The translations under genes were made by a program, and so were the position numbers. Shown here piece after piece: positions 50,001 to 58,139 of a stretch of DNA of 64,000 bases (position 1 is the first letter of the stretch; every line of letters begins with the position of its first letter). Source of the stretch: Notamacropus eugenii (taxonomy: Eukaryota; Chordata; Mammalia; Diprotodontia; Macropodidae); assembly GCF_028372415.1 (NCBI RefSeq), contig NC_092874.1, positions 119,792,744 to 119,856,743 of the forward strand, read 5' to 3'. The notes under the pieces were generated by a model that was not told where the DNA came from, ran no database searches, and was given only the letters and a program-made list of their open reading frames with translations.

Positions 50001-50699
50001 CATGTAGGTTCTTAGAGGATTTGGGGAGGGGGGTTTCAGGAAGAGCAGTGTCAGGAAGGTGGAATAGCCCCACCCAGAATCAGTCCCAAAACGCAGGTGG
50101 AAAGGCCAAGAGATGCCTCTTGAAACAAGAGTAGGTGTCTCTTAAGATCATGGAGGGGCCCTATTTGGGACGGGGCCCTAGAGGGCATCTTGTTCAACTG
50201 CTTCATTTGATGTGTATCCTTCAGGCAGGTCTTGAGTTAGAGTGAAAAGAGACAGAATGGCCTTCTAATGACTCCTTTTTTGGGAGGTTTTAACTTCGTT
50301 TTACTTCCTCGTTAGAGCACTCTCTACACATCCTCTTACTACCTTCTTTGTCTTCTCTTAGTCTGTTTTCTCCTTTCCTTTGGGAGTAGGGAGTGCAAGG
50401 TGACTGTGGAGCCCTGATCCCATGGGTTCAGGCCCTCACTAACTTAAGAGTCTATGCAGCACGCTGTACTCAGATTCAGGCTTTCAGCTGTGGCCTCTTC
50501 CTTCTCCTTTCCAGGCCGACTGAGCCGTGGCAACTCCTCTGTGAGGGATCTCAAGGTCACAGGTGGTAGTTCCTCTGGAAGGGATGCCAAGGTTACGAGT
50601 GGCCGCAGCAGTCAGAGTCTGTCTACTGGGAACACCGTCAGCAACTTGAATCCCCGCTCCCTTAGCAGCGGCTACCTTCAGAGCAAACCCTGGAAGTAA
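25153..50699 (+). CDS. CEP41: CEP41 (TSGA14), centrosomal/ciliary rhodanese-like protein, complete in 11 exons
   Basis: Exons at 25153-25185, 29012-29075, 36343-36390, 40922-40983, 42694-42763, 44295-44433, 47424-47575, 47986-48053, 49114-49228, 49583-49798 and 50515-50699 sum to 1152 bp, giving 383 aa and TAA. All splice borders are AG/GT and phases agree. The human protein is 373 aa as remembered and aligns throughout. Visible are an N-terminal basic region, a short helical stretch rich in K and E (KLEEIKK), a rhodanese fold from about [20 protein letters not shown] to the [14 protein letters not shown] end, and a Ser/Gly-rich tail ending [13 protein letters not shown]. The loop that carries the catalytic Cys in active rhodaneses reads [10 protein letters not shown], so sulfur transfer is unlikely. 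In human and model animals CEP41 helps bring the glutamylase TTLL6 into cilia, and its loss causes Joubert syndrome 15. An RFX X-box lies 205 bp upstream of the ATG. Confidence 0.97.
25445..25545 (+). repeat. CpG-rich relic of a long ancient interspersed repeat in CEP41 intron 1
   Basis: Order TTCAGCAAGC, then GGACCCTGCCTTGGAGGAGC and CAGGCTCTGCGGGG follows the 'ccctgccctcaaggagctcac' stretch found in CpG-poor copies at about 17485, 42015, 59540 and 57990. It keeps CpGs inside the island. Confidence 0.4.
26290..26770 (+). repeat. L2 LINE fragment in CEP41 intron 1
   Basis: ATAAAATCCAAACCTAGCCT, GACATTTAAGACCCTACACA and related phrases fit the L2 ORF2 3' part. Confidence 0.65.
26930..27640 (+). 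repeat. Marsupial interspersed repeat with two direct copies of a 128-bp segment
   Basis: 26930-27058 and 27512-27638 share TGATGACATGA, TTGCAGTTGACTTTGATTTG and TTGCAAGGTCACCA-like blocks at roughly 85-90% identity. The first copy continues into GATGGCCCAGGATGCACTGG. The family is not recognised by name. Confidence 0.6.
27640..28165 (+). repeat. Fragment of the long ancient repeat, then an L2 3' end
   Basis: 27640-27960 has GGCAATAGGGGCCAATGA and GGAATATTCCAGGAAGAG. 28070-28160 has CCTCTGTATTTGGGGCCCTC and AATATTTGTAGAATAACTG. Confidence 0.5.
28365..28675 (+). repeat. MIR-type SINE fragment then hAT-type fragment
   Basis: 28365-28475 has GGCAGTGTGATAAAGAG and ACAAGTAAGTCACTTAGCC. 28545-28675 has CATAGGATTACAAAGGAAAC and ends GGTTAAGGACCACTG, the inverted-repeat end of the 1959-2152 family. 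Confidence 0.6.
29012..29075 (+). CDS. CEP41: CEP41 exon 2
   Basis: The acceptor is tttccttccag and the donor is gtgagt. It encodes [20 protein letters not shown] then T and a split Gly codon; the human equivalent is [20 protein letters not shown]. Confidence 0.96.
29076..31780 (+). other. CEP41: CEP41 intron 2, left part: no feature recognised
   Basis: I see no coding exon, RNA gene or recognisable repeat here beyond short A/T-rich runs. It may include single-copy regulatory sequence, but nothing in the sequence shows it. Confidence 0.4.
31790..32330. repeat. MIR-related SINE fragments
   Basis: 31790-31935 (plus) has CTAAGGTCCCTTTCAGCTCC. 32100-32290 (minus) has CATTTTACAGATGAGGAAAC and CACAACCACACAGCTAG. 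Confidence 0.65.
32335..33140 (+). repeat. Long ancient repeat, large fragment
   Basis: GAACAGATATTCATTC, GGAGCTTAAAGTCTAGTAGA, TTTCCAGACATGGAGTGGAG, GTGGAAGCCTTGAATG and AGGCAGTAGTG follow the order of the 8760-9730 copy. The middle appears partly repeated (two 'agcaggcaatagggaacc'-like passages). Confidence 0.55.
33370..33880 (+). repeat. MIR-type SINE fragments
   Basis: 33395-33530 has GAGCCTCAGTTTCTTTATTT and GTAAAATAAAGATG. 33750-33860 has CTCACAGGGTTGTTGTGAGG and TGAAGTGCTATGTAAATGC. Confidence 0.6.
34170..34565 (+). repeat. Two MIR-type SINE relics
   Basis: 34180-34285 has TCTGATTCTGGCCCTGCCAC and TGCCTCAGTTTCCCCATTA. 34375-34565 has GAGTCAGAAGACTTGATTTC, CTGGACCTCAGTTCATTTGT and CTCTAAGGTCCCAGTCC. 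Confidence 0.65.
35870..35985 (-). repeat. MIR-type SINE fragment
   Basis: GTGTCACACAGCCAGTCTGT, GGGACTCGAATCCAGCCTGA and CTCTCTATCCACTATC. Confidence 0.65.
36343..36390 (+). CDS. CEP41: CEP41 exon 3
   Basis: The acceptor is ctctttttgtag and the donor is gtaagt. The 48-bp exon encodes [15 protein letters not shown] between split codons. Confidence 0.96.
36510..36830. repeat. (TG/TC) microsatellite and purine-rich tract
   Basis: gtgtgtctgtgtc from 36515 to 36570, then mostly A/G to 36815, in CEP41 intron 3. Confidence 0.8.
37740..37925 (+). repeat. MIR-type SINE variant
   Basis: GTCAGAGGACCTGAGTTTGA, CTGAACCTCAGTTTCCTCCT and GACCTCTAAGGCTCCCTC. Confidence 0.65.
38010..38104. repeat. (TC)n microsatellite
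   Basis: About 95 bases of TC repeats with a few CC and TG interruptions in CEP41 intron 3. Confidence 0.95.
38670..38970 (+). repeat. Diverged tandem duplication, about 150 bp per copy
   Basis: Both halves run TTTGGAACTRAGT, TTCCTTCACTTTTCC, TTTTAGARYT, GGxTTxCTTTTxAGT and then CCGATTAC, but with many differences, so the duplication is old. It is not a repeat family I recognise. Confidence 0.6.
38971..40921 (+). other. CEP41: CEP41 intron 3, right part: nothing recognised
   Basis: No exon, RNA gene or named repeat seen. Composition is moderately AT-rich and apparently single copy. Confidence 0.4.
40922..40983 (+). CDS. CEP41: CEP41 exon 4
   Basis: The acceptor is cttgtttttcag and the donor is gtgagt. 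It encodes (N)[20 protein letters not shown], matching human almost residue for residue. Confidence 0.96.
41262..41410 (+). repeat. Probable hAT-type marsupial element
   Basis: TGATACATATGGATCCCTGT followed by GGGCTGCATATTGA and a TTTTATTGTATCTTTGTTCA stretch resembles a common marsupial interspersed element. Naming is uncertain. Confidence 0.45.
41925..42535 (+). repeat. Long ancient repeat, large fragment in CEP41 intron 4
   Basis: TCATTCATTAAGTGCCAGGC, ACTTAAGGAGCTGATACTAT, CATGGCAGGCATGGGG, GGTTGTGAAAAGCTTTAAAT and GTGGCATGGTCAGACTCGTG in the same order as the 8760-9730 copy. Confidence 0.6.
42694..42763 (+). CDS. CEP41: CEP41 exon 5
   Basis: The acceptor is cttcttctgctag and the donor is gtaaaa. 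It encodes [20 protein letters not shown] then RLE and one base. Confidence 0.96.
42831..43497 (-). mobile_element. Solo LTR of an endogenous retrovirus, antisense in CEP41 intron 5
   Basis: On the minus strand the 667-bp unit begins TGTGAGAGACAACA and ends TTATTACAACA, so it has the TG...CA form. A TATA-like box GTATATATAG lies at 43047-43038 and AATAAA at 42931-42926, about 110 bp apart, giving a normal U3-R-U5 layout. No internal retroviral genes and no second LTR are seen. I could not find a clear short target duplication with these borders. Confidence 0.7.
44295..44433 (+). CDS. CEP41: CEP41 exon 6 (variable acidic/polar linker)
   Basis: The acceptor is ttctccatag and the donor is gtaccc. 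It encodes a polar linker ([16 protein letters not shown], then STLQ). This is the part least like human CEP41, as expected for a disordered linker before the rhodanese fold. Confidence 0.94.
44735..44975 (+). repeat. MIR-type SINE
   Basis: GGAGTCAGGAAGACCCAAAT, CTGGGCAAGTCACTTTACC, CTCCTGCAAAATAGGGTGAA and GTGCCTGGCACATAGGAAGT. Confidence 0.8.
45190..45420 (+). repeat. MIR-type SINE relic
   Basis: GTGTGGTAGGAAAGAATCC, CACTTCCTAGCTGTGTGACC and TTCTTCTGAAAAATTTGAAT. Confidence 0.6.
45675..45900 (-). repeat. MIR-type SINE
   Basis: CATTTTACAGATGAAGAAAC, GGTGAAGTGACTTCCC and GGATTTGAATCTATATCTTC in antisense order. Confidence 0.7.
46275..46545 (-). repeat. MIR-type SINE
   Basis: TGTGCCAGGCACTGTGCTAA, CTAATCCTCACAACAGCCCT, GAGGTTAAGTGACTGGCCTA and CAGGTCTTCCTGACTCTAGG. 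Confidence 0.8.
47424..47575 (+). CDS. CEP41: CEP41 exon 7 (start of rhodanese fold)
   Basis: The acceptor is cccttctcag and the donor is gtatga. It encodes [17 protein letters not shown], then [20 protein letters not shown] and [17 protein letters not shown]...HIVGA is the typical first half of a rhodanese domain. Confidence 0.96.
47986..48053 (+). CDS. CEP41: CEP41 exon 8
   Basis: The acceptor is ttttattgcag and the donor is gtatcc. It encodes (A)[19 protein letters not shown] then LEY, conserved in human CEP41. Confidence 0.95.
48460..48605 (+). repeat. L2 LINE 3' end
   Basis: TTAGAATGTTAGCTCTTTTA, AGAACCTAGCATGGTGCCTA and GTTTAATAAATAATTGTTGA with a TTGATTAATTGA tail. Confidence 0.8.
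49114..49228 (+). CDS. CEP41: CEP41 exon 9 (rhodanese loop region)
   Basis: The acceptor is gactcttag and the donor is gtgagc. It encodes [20 protein letters not shown], then [18 protein letters not shown]. The position of the catalytic Cys is occupied by an acidic DDDE run. Confidence 0.96.
49583..49798 (+). CDS. CEP41: CEP41 exon 10
   Basis: The acceptor is ttatacccag and the donor is gtaaga. The 216-bp exon encodes [20 protein letters not shown] through [12 protein letters not shown] to [19 protein letters not shown] and QGPLETP. It ends in phase 1. Confidence 0.95.
50515..50699 (+). CDS. CEP41: CEP41 exon 11 (C-terminus and stop)
   Basis: The acceptor is cttctcctttccag. It encodes a Ser/Gly-rich tail ending [16 protein letters not shown] and TAA at 50697-50699. 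It contains two copies of an SSxRDxKVT unit, whereas human has one as remembered, which accounts for about ten extra residues. Confidence 0.95.
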
Positions 50700-52930
50700 A
50701 GACCTTGGCAAATAAATTATTTCCCATTTATGGGAACCCCTTAAGCACTTCCCAAGTTGGTAATTTTCAGAAACTTCTTCAGAGGACAGACAGTGACACA
50801 TGTGATGATCTCCTTGGGGAGGACTGTCAACAAATGACCCTCTCAGAAAATAGAGATGCATGACAGGCTCTAGAGTCTTCCCTGCTGTTTACAGAGTATT
50901 GAAGTCATCAACTTAAATAGGAAAAGAACTCTCTTTAGTGTCTTTTGTTTTCATTGTGCTCCAATCTGCTTATTTGTATCCCCATTTTTCCCCTCCTATT
51001 GTAAATGCTTCATTTTCATCCGCTGGTTGGTGGCTCCCAACTATATTTTCTTGCCATCTACTGTTCTTGATTTTATGAAGGAATCTTCAACCAAGCTTTC
51101 AAGATGACTTCTTTAGGAGTTGTCCCAGGAGCTCCCAGTGATTCTTAGAGTCCATATTGCCATCTGTCTCCACACCAGGTGTTGGCCACTTCCTTTCAAT
51201 CTACCTTTCCAGCACAGGATGCAGGTCCTGCCATGAATCTGGGGGCTGGGGGCTATGGGTATTGATCTGCCCATTTGAGGACAGAGTGGAATAACCACTG
51301 AGAACTTCCTAAGACTTGTCTCTTCACTTCATGGTGGGCATTAGTAATGGCGCTCAGTCATTATAGCACAGAGGAGTTGTTACTGCATAAGAACTCAAGT
51401 GGTTGATTGGGTTTAAATGTCAGTCTCCTGCTAGGCTCGTTCATGTTAGGGCAGTAGAAAATATGGCTACTTGAAGTCATCGCCACTTTTTCTTCTGCTA
51501 GAGCTTCTGGCTGAAGAGGGAAGGGTTGTATTTCTTTGTCGGAGTCTTCAGCTCCTGTCAGTCCTTGCTTGCATCCTATGTGCCCTCCCACATCCTTCCT
51601 CCTGCCCCAAATATACAGTATTAGTTGAATTGTGTAATCTGTCCAATTCCTTCCATATTTTTCATTCTTATCATTGACCTCTGACTATGGAGTTATGAGA
51701 GTATTGGCTATATTTAGGCTGGAATTTTAATTCAATATTAACTGAATTGCTCGGTAACTGACTAATTGACTAATCAGTTCTTTTAGCCTGTCAGGAAGAC
51801 TTTGGGTAAAGGTAAGGGATTCCAAAATGTTTGTGGCCTATAATCTTTAGTTTTGATATAGAAATAATTGTCATGGCAATGTGATTTTTGAAAATCCAAA
51901 TGAAAAATTGTCTTCCTTGCATTGCTTTGTCTTGACCCTCTGTTTTTTTCTCTTCACAGTCAAGTTCCCCAGGGACACGGCCCTCAGTGGTAAGAGAATC
52001 AAATGAACAGTTAGACAGTATTTCAGAGAGGCCTGTGAGAAAACAGCTTATCTGGATTAGGGTCTGCTAAAATGTAGTCCTTTGTTTTCATTTCTTGAAA
52101 GTAGCATTTTCCTGGGTTTAGGAATCCAAGACATTATGAAGGGGAGGGGAGGGGGCCGGGTCAAGCCATGCTTGAAAAAATGTTCATGAATTGTCTTATT
52201 AAAATCCAGCCAATATTTTGCTAGAAACTTGTTGTCTGACATCCTCATTCGCCCTTTCAGCCGATGCCAAAATGCTGCAGTGTTTATAAGGCACAGATAG
52301 AAAAAGACATTTATTTTAGCCCTATGTACTGTTGAGAAAAGCAGCTTGTCACAAGCATTGACAAGATTTTCAGCCACTTGACATAATTTTTAAGAAAAAA
52401 AATCTATTTTGCTGCAGAACAAATCCCCTCACTACTCTACCATTTGAGAATGGCCAGTCAGAAGTTCTACTTACCTTCCTGCCCCCATTTGAAAAGTCAA
52501 TCAGTGTCTTCCTGTTTGCTCCCATGACCACATGACACTAGATTATTGGAGACTTTATTATCTGTACATATTTTTATAGTATGTTAACAGAACCTTTTAG
52601 GTTTGCTGCATGTTTTAAATTTCAGAGGTATTTACAGAGTTGAATGTATTTTATAAATATTTTTGTGTAGGTGTAATAGTACTCTGGTCCTATTGGTAAG
52701 GGCTTTTAAATTTAACTGGGCCTCAGAAGATCTGTGCTGATTTTGCACCTTAAATGTTACTGTCAGACATTCTGGACAAGTTTTCATTCTATGTTCCAAC
52801 CATTTTTAATGTTTTTCTTTAATAGTTTCCTCATTAGCTTAATGGTGTGCTATATTATTGTTCAGTTGATCAGTGATACTCTGTGTGATTAAGATTGTTT
52901 GAAGATTAAAGTACAATGCACAGTAATTAA
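50700..52930 (+). other. CEP41: Probable CEP41 3'UTR, single-copy
   Basis: About 2.2 kb after the stop shows no recognisable repeat, unlike the flanks, and becomes AT-rich toward 52.9 kb. AATAAA lies at 50711-50716, very close to the stop. ATTAAA lies at 52905-52910 and is a candidate distal poly(A) signal. No transcript data, so the end is a guess. A possible small exon sits inside it (51960-51989). Confidence 0.45.
51960..51989 (+). other. Candidate 30-bp exon downstream of the CEP41 stop
   Basis: A strong acceptor (ttttttctcttcacag) is followed by 30 bases and the donor gtaaga. Joined to the phase-1 end of CEP41 exon 10 it reads open as VKFPRDTALS and leaves phase 1 again. No following exon was identified, so it may be a chance pair of splice signals. 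Confidence 0.25.
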
Positions 52931-53399
52931 TTTGTTGTTTGATATTGATATTCTGTAACCTATCAGCCTCCTTTGTTCAATATGATGAGATGATTTTTTT
53001 TTCCTTATTAGACTAATGCAATCTGAGGGAGTACTTCGTTTTGTTTAGTGCTTAGAAAGGAGCACTCGCTTAGAGAGGTGAGCCCAGATTCAGTGCTAGC
53101 CCAGTGTGTTTAGGCCCCATCCACTAAGCTGAGCTCCAGGCTCTTTACCATGGTCCTTCACCCACCCACCCACTGAGAGCAGCCTTAAGCTCATTATTAC
53201 TTGTCTTGGTCAGTGTTTTAATATGCCATGTGGTTCATAGCTGTCATTGAAACTCCGTGGATGGAAGGTGCTTTGTCAGTATGCACTTAGTATGAGTATG
53301 ACTCCATCTGAGCAAAAGTGATACCCAGAGTTTCAGCCTTCTGGTTAGGTAATTTTAAAGTGAAATTGGAAGTGAAACAAACAAACAAATAAAAACACA

Positions 53400-53650
53400 G
53401 TACTTTACTTTATCCTACGTTTCTCCTTTTTCTCCTTCTTCCCTCTTCCTCCTCTTCCTCTTCCTTCCTTCCTTCTTTCTTCTTCATCATATTTTGTTTT
53501 TTAACAAAAGCTAGACCTGGAGTTGTTATTTTCTTTTTTAGTTAAAAAAAGCCACACCTAACTATCCACAATCAGAGTAGGAGTAAATCAGAATTGAAAG
53601 AGAATATATATATATAAATATATTTATTCATTCATTACATGCTCAGGGTT
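53400..53650. repeat. Low-complexity pyrimidine tract and AT microsatellite
   Basis: ttcctcctcttcctcttcc at 53440-53475 and atatatatatataaatata near 53605. No gene seen. Confidence 0.7.
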
Positions 53651-53797
53651 TGTTTCCACGGTGCTATTTTGGATCAAACTAAAATTCTCAAGTCTCTTTA
53701 GGCTACCAGAAGAAATACTGCCAAACTCTCCACACGCACCCCTTTCCTTTCTCTGGGAGAGACATCCCACTGTGGGCTGGGAACGAACTCAACTCTT

Positions 53798-54713
53798 TTT
53801 TTTTTTTATTTAACTTTTAACATTTATTTTCACACAATTTTGGGTTACAAATTTTCTCCCCTTTTATCCCCTCCCCCCCTTCAGACCCAAGCTTTCTAAT
53901 TGCCCCTGTGACCTATCTGCTCTCTCCTCTATCCTCCCTCCCTGCCCTTGTCTCCATCTTCTCTTTTGTCCTGTAGGGCCAGATAGCTTTCTTGACCCCT
54001 TAACCTGTATTTCTTGTTACCCCATGGTAAGAACATTACATTTGGTCCTAACACTTTGAGTTCCAACTTCTTTAGCTCCCTCCCTCTCCACCCCTTCCCC
54101 TTGGAAGACAGGCAATTCAATATAGGCCATATCTGTTTAGTTTTGCACATGATTTCCATACTAGTTGTGTTGTATAGGACTAACTATATTTCCCTCCATC
54201 CTATCCTGTCCCCCATTACTTCTGTTTTCTTATGGTCCTTTCCCTCCCCATGAGTGTCGACCTCGTATTGTATTCTCCCCATGCCCTCCTCTCTATCCTC
54301 CCCCCCACCCTGCTTGTGCCCCTGTCCCCCACTCTCCTGTATTATGAGATAGGTTTTCCTATCAAAATGAGTGTGCATTATATTCTTTCCTTTAGTGGAA
54401 TGTGATGAGAGTAGACCTCATGTTTTTCTCTTGCCTCCCCTCTTTATCCAACCACTGATAAGTCTTTTGCTTGCCTCTTTTATGAGAGATAATTTGCCCC
54501 ATATAACTTCTCCCTTTCTCCTCCCAATATTTCTCTCTCACTGCTTGATTTCATTTTTTTTTTTAAGATATGATCCCATCCTCTTCAATTCACTCTGTGC
54601 ACTCTGTCTCTATGTATGTGTGCGTGTGTGCATGTGTGTGTGTGTGTGTGTACTCCCACCCAGTACCCAGATACTGAAATGTTTCAAGAGTTACAAATAT
54701 TGTCTTTCCATGT
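53798..54713 (-). mobile_element. LINE-1 3' end insertion with target duplication
   Basis: A T-run at the left end (poly(A) on the minus strand) and a 916-bp body are flanked by perfect 15-bp repeats ACGAACTCAACTCTT at 53783-53797 and 54714-54728. On the minus strand the end reads AATTTGTAACCCAAAATTGT then GTGAAAATAAATGTTAAAAG, matching marsupial L1 3'UTRs. A (GT)n stretch lies at 54616-54652. No intact reading frame. Confidence 0.85.
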
Positions 54714-55506
54714 ACGAACTCAACTCTTGACTAGGAAGAATGATGTAGGTGGATTTTTCTCTTACTGCTTCATAATAATTTGGACATTGGGCAGGTATGG
54801 CTTTTTATTATGGTCTGTATGACCTCTTTAGAAGAGTTCATTTCTATTCATCTAGATTAAAATCCATTGCAAACTCTGCCCTATTTTGAGGATTCAAGTT
54901 GTTTAGAATTAACTTCTCGACTAATGAAATGTTCCCAAAAGTTATCGTGTGTCTTCATTTTCTTCTAAATGCTGTCAAGGATGTAACTGCTCTAATTGTT
55001 TTTGAAGAAACATCAGAAACATGTCAGTTATAACTTGGTTTAAGTATGTGGACAGTTTAAGTGCTTGGATGGAATGCAATTAATTTTTAATGAATGGATA
55101 TAATTTTAATATGAAAGCAATAGGCTAGCGCTGTATGCTTCGGAATTATCAGCTGAAATGAATCTGAATGGTAACATTGCCCTGGCATTATAGTAAATAT
55201 TGAGGAAAACATTGCAGTGCCCCTAAACAGCATGCTGTTCAGTTTGAACGTAGAATGTGTGATGACAAAAACTCATCTGCCTCTGATTTAGCCTGCAATG
55301 CCAAATGTGAATTGCACAGTACTGGCATGGTTATGACTTTATAGCAATAAATGTCAGAATATCCATCTTTTAAAAATTCCTCCTGAATTAAGAGTATAAG
55401 TGATATGAACATGACTTTATCTTCTGTACCTCTTGTTAACTCCCCACACACACCCCATGCCTAGTCTACTGTTAAAACGTAGGCACATAGTAAATGCTTA
55501 TCTCAT

Positions 55507-55742
55507 TAGCTAGATGGCTTAGTGGATAGAGCACTGGGGCCTGGAGTCAGGAGGACCCAAGTTCAGTCCAGCCTCAGATATTTACAAGCTATGTGAAAGT
55601 CACTTAACCTTTCTTTGCTCTAATTTACTGGAGAAGAAAATGGTAAACCATTCCGGTAACTTTGCCAAGAAAATCCTGAGGAAAGTACAGACATGATATA
55701 GCCCAGTAGTTCACGAAGAGTCACGTAGGACTGAACAACATA
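55507..55742 (+). repeat. MAR1/WSINE-type SINE
   Basis: TAGATGGCTTAGTGGATAGA, GCCTGGAGTCAGGAGGACCC, TGGAGAAGAAAATGGTAAAC, TTTGCCAAGAAAATCCTGAG and tail GGACTGAACAACA. Confidence 0.88.
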
Positions 55743-56990
55743 TTAACTGACCAACCGATTAAGAGATCACAAGTCAACACAAATGGAGCTTCCACTAAAG
55801 ATCACGTTCTCTCTATGGTTCTGCTGCCCTCAAGGGGCAAAGACCATGCTTCTACCCCATCTACTAGTCCCATGGTACCATATTCACTAAGCAGCTAGGC
55901 AGCATTTTTGAACATGTATGTCATGTTTGAACCAGTGCATCATGGTGTGACAACCACGTATGATGGTAACAGTAAGTGAAGGGTCTTGGTCACCCCTTAC
56001 ACTTTTGGAAGAGATACATTAGTGACCTCAGAGATCTTCAGTTACCCCGAGGAGGCAATCCCAGAGCTATTTTATGCCTTTAGTATCCTCCTGGGGGTCT
56101 TCACACTCTTCTTTACTGTTTGTTTTTCCATAAGATCCCTGAGCCTGGCAGACTGGAAATACAGCACACAGAAAATTGTTTATGTTATTTTTAAGATCCC
56201 CAGGTAAGAGGGATCACATCCTCCCTTGATGGAGCTGACCACATTGTTGAATAAAGTGCTTGATTAGCTCCTTGCTCATGTCCCCTCCGCATTCTCTAGT
56301 GGCCCTTGGTTCCAGCCCATCTCTTGTACTAGCACACAGACAAAAGGGCAAACATCATTTCAAAACATTTATACAATAGAAAATCCCTTTCCCACTGCAT
56401 ATGATGACCAGTGTCTCAGAGGACAGGGTCCCCAAGTGCTTTTGGTATAAAAAGAGTATATTGGTCACCTACTAAAATATGAGTTAAAAATAAAAATTGC
56501 TGTCTTAACTAGATAATGAGGGGGAGGGGGGTTGGTGATTAAGTTGTTCTTTTTTAATAGGTCAAACTGTTCGCTGCAATAAACCATCACAGTTTCATCT
56601 ACGTTTGTCTTTTCTTTTCTAAGATCAGTGTTGTAACTTCAAAGGACCTCCTTGTCTGCAGGGTACAAAGTAGCAGATGACCATGTACTGGGATTTCTGT
56701 GGAGATAGAGAGGGGCAAACAAATTGCTATGAACTGCATGTGTGTTAACACACAAATACTCTACAAAAGTATGATTTGATTAACTTTGTGAAAGTCTAAG
56801 TGGTGAGCAGAGGACTCTCAGTCTCCTCTCAGTTCATCTGTGGTTGGCGAGGTCTGTCCCTGGGGACGGATCTAAGCAATGCCCACAGCACAATCTGCCA
56901 AAGGGATAATCCCTTGAAAGCTTTGAAGAAGGGTCTATTGCCTGCCCTGTCACAACTGCTATTATTTAAAAGTCCCTTGGTCCCCTGAAA
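55743..56990. other. Intergenic stretch, nothing recognised
   Basis: About 1.2 kb downstream of CEP41 with no supported exon, RNA gene or named repeat. A 73-codon open frame at 55986-56207 shows no homology I recognise. Confidence 0.4.
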
Positions 56991-56994
56991 GCTT

Positions 56995-57215
56995 TCGTGG
57001 TGCATTGGACAGAGAACTGGACTTGGAGTTAGGAAGACCCAAGTTCACTAGCTGTGTGACCTTGGGCAAGACACTTAACCTTTCCCTGACCCAGATCCTC
57101 CATTTGTAAAATGGGGATAGCAATAGCAGGACTGTGCAGGTTAAATGAAGTTATATGTAAAGCACTTTATAAACCTTAAAGTGTTATATAAATTCCAGCT
57201 AATATTATTGTCATC
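56995..57215 (+). repeat. MIR-type SINE
   Basis: GTGCATTGGACAGAGAACTG, GGAGTTAGGAAGACCCAAGT, CATTTGTAAAATGGGGATAG and GTAAAGCACTTTATAAACC. Confidence 0.82.
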
Positions 57216-57239
57216 ATGATGATAACAGTTTGATAGATT

Positions 57240-57660
57240 TTAGTCATTTACAGAATGGTGATTCTCAAACTTCTTCAATCCACGGACCTTATAGTCACAG
57301 CAGACATCTCCACGTGTTCCCCACTTAACGTCACGCACAGAGAGATCCTCAGAAATTAGAGGAAATGCACACTTTGGCTGAGAGACCAGTGCTATGTTGT
57401 CTACGCTGTTTTTCAGTTGTGTCCAACTTCATGATCCCATTTGGGATTTTCTTGGCAGAGATGCTGGAGTGGTTTGCCATTTCCTTCTTAGGGTTATGTT
57501 ACAGGTCCCATTTACTCATGCTGGAGACAGAAGTACAGACACAGTAAAAACATTTCTCCTTAGACCAGTCCATGGACCACCCGGACGATTCCTTGTGGCT
57601 CATCTGTGTGATCCACAAACCAAACTGTGAGAACAGTCACCATCAAATACTACATACAAG
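57240..57660 (-). repeat. hAT-like fragment split by a MAR1/WSINE tail
   Basis: 57245-57310 has GATTCTCAAACTTCTTCAAT and CCACGGACC. 57395-57490 is the antisense SINE tail (CATTTGGGATTTTCTTGGCA, GAGTGGTTTGCCATTTCC). 57560-57640 has CATGGACCACCC and a GATCCACAAACC end. Confidence 0.5.
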
Positions 57661-57789
57661 ACTGTGAATAAAATAAAAATTTATGCCCCCTGCAACTGTA
57701 CTGAAAATCATGCTTGATGCTCTGGCGATAGGAAAAGGAATCCCCTTGGAGGTTCAAAATAAAATTAGCCTCATCATTCCTATCTGTAG

Positions 57790-58130
57790 CATTTTACCAA
57801 GCAATTGGTACCATAAGTAGTACGAATATTATTAATCCTGTTATACAGATGAGAAAACTCAGATCAGGAGAGCTTAACTGACTTGCCCCCAATCACACAG
57901 CTAATAAATGTTACAATAATTAACATTTCCTAAGCACCTGCTGTGTGCCAGGACTCAGCTAAGTGCTAGGATGCAAAGGCAAAAATATTGTCCTGCCCTC
58001 AGGCAGTTCACATTCTGGAGGGGGGAGACAACATGAATTATGACATTATGTGTGTACATATGTGTATATGTATACATATATGTATTCACATATATGCATG
58101 TGTGCTATAAATATGCACACCATGTAAACA
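57790..58130. repeat. MIR (minus), long ancient repeat fragment (plus), TG/TA microsatellite
   Basis: 57830-57905 has CAGATGAGAAAACTCAGATC and CACACAGCTAATAAATG. 57915-58035 has CTAAGCACCTGCTGTGTGCC and CCTGCCCTCAGGCAGTTCAC. 58045-58115 alternates tgtgta/tatata. Confidence 0.65.
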
Positions 58131-58139
58131 GAACTGGGC

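Noticed and set aside
50711..50716. AATAAA as the main CEP41 poly(A) signal
   Set aside because: It lies only 12 bases after the stop, and the following 2.2 kb look like single-copy 3'UTR. It may be used rarely, but ATTAAA at 52905 seems the better distal candidate.
57365..57630. Two overlapping open frames of 60-78 codons
   Set aside because: They run through an antisense MAR1/WSINE tail (the CATTTGGGATTTTCTTGGCA stretch).
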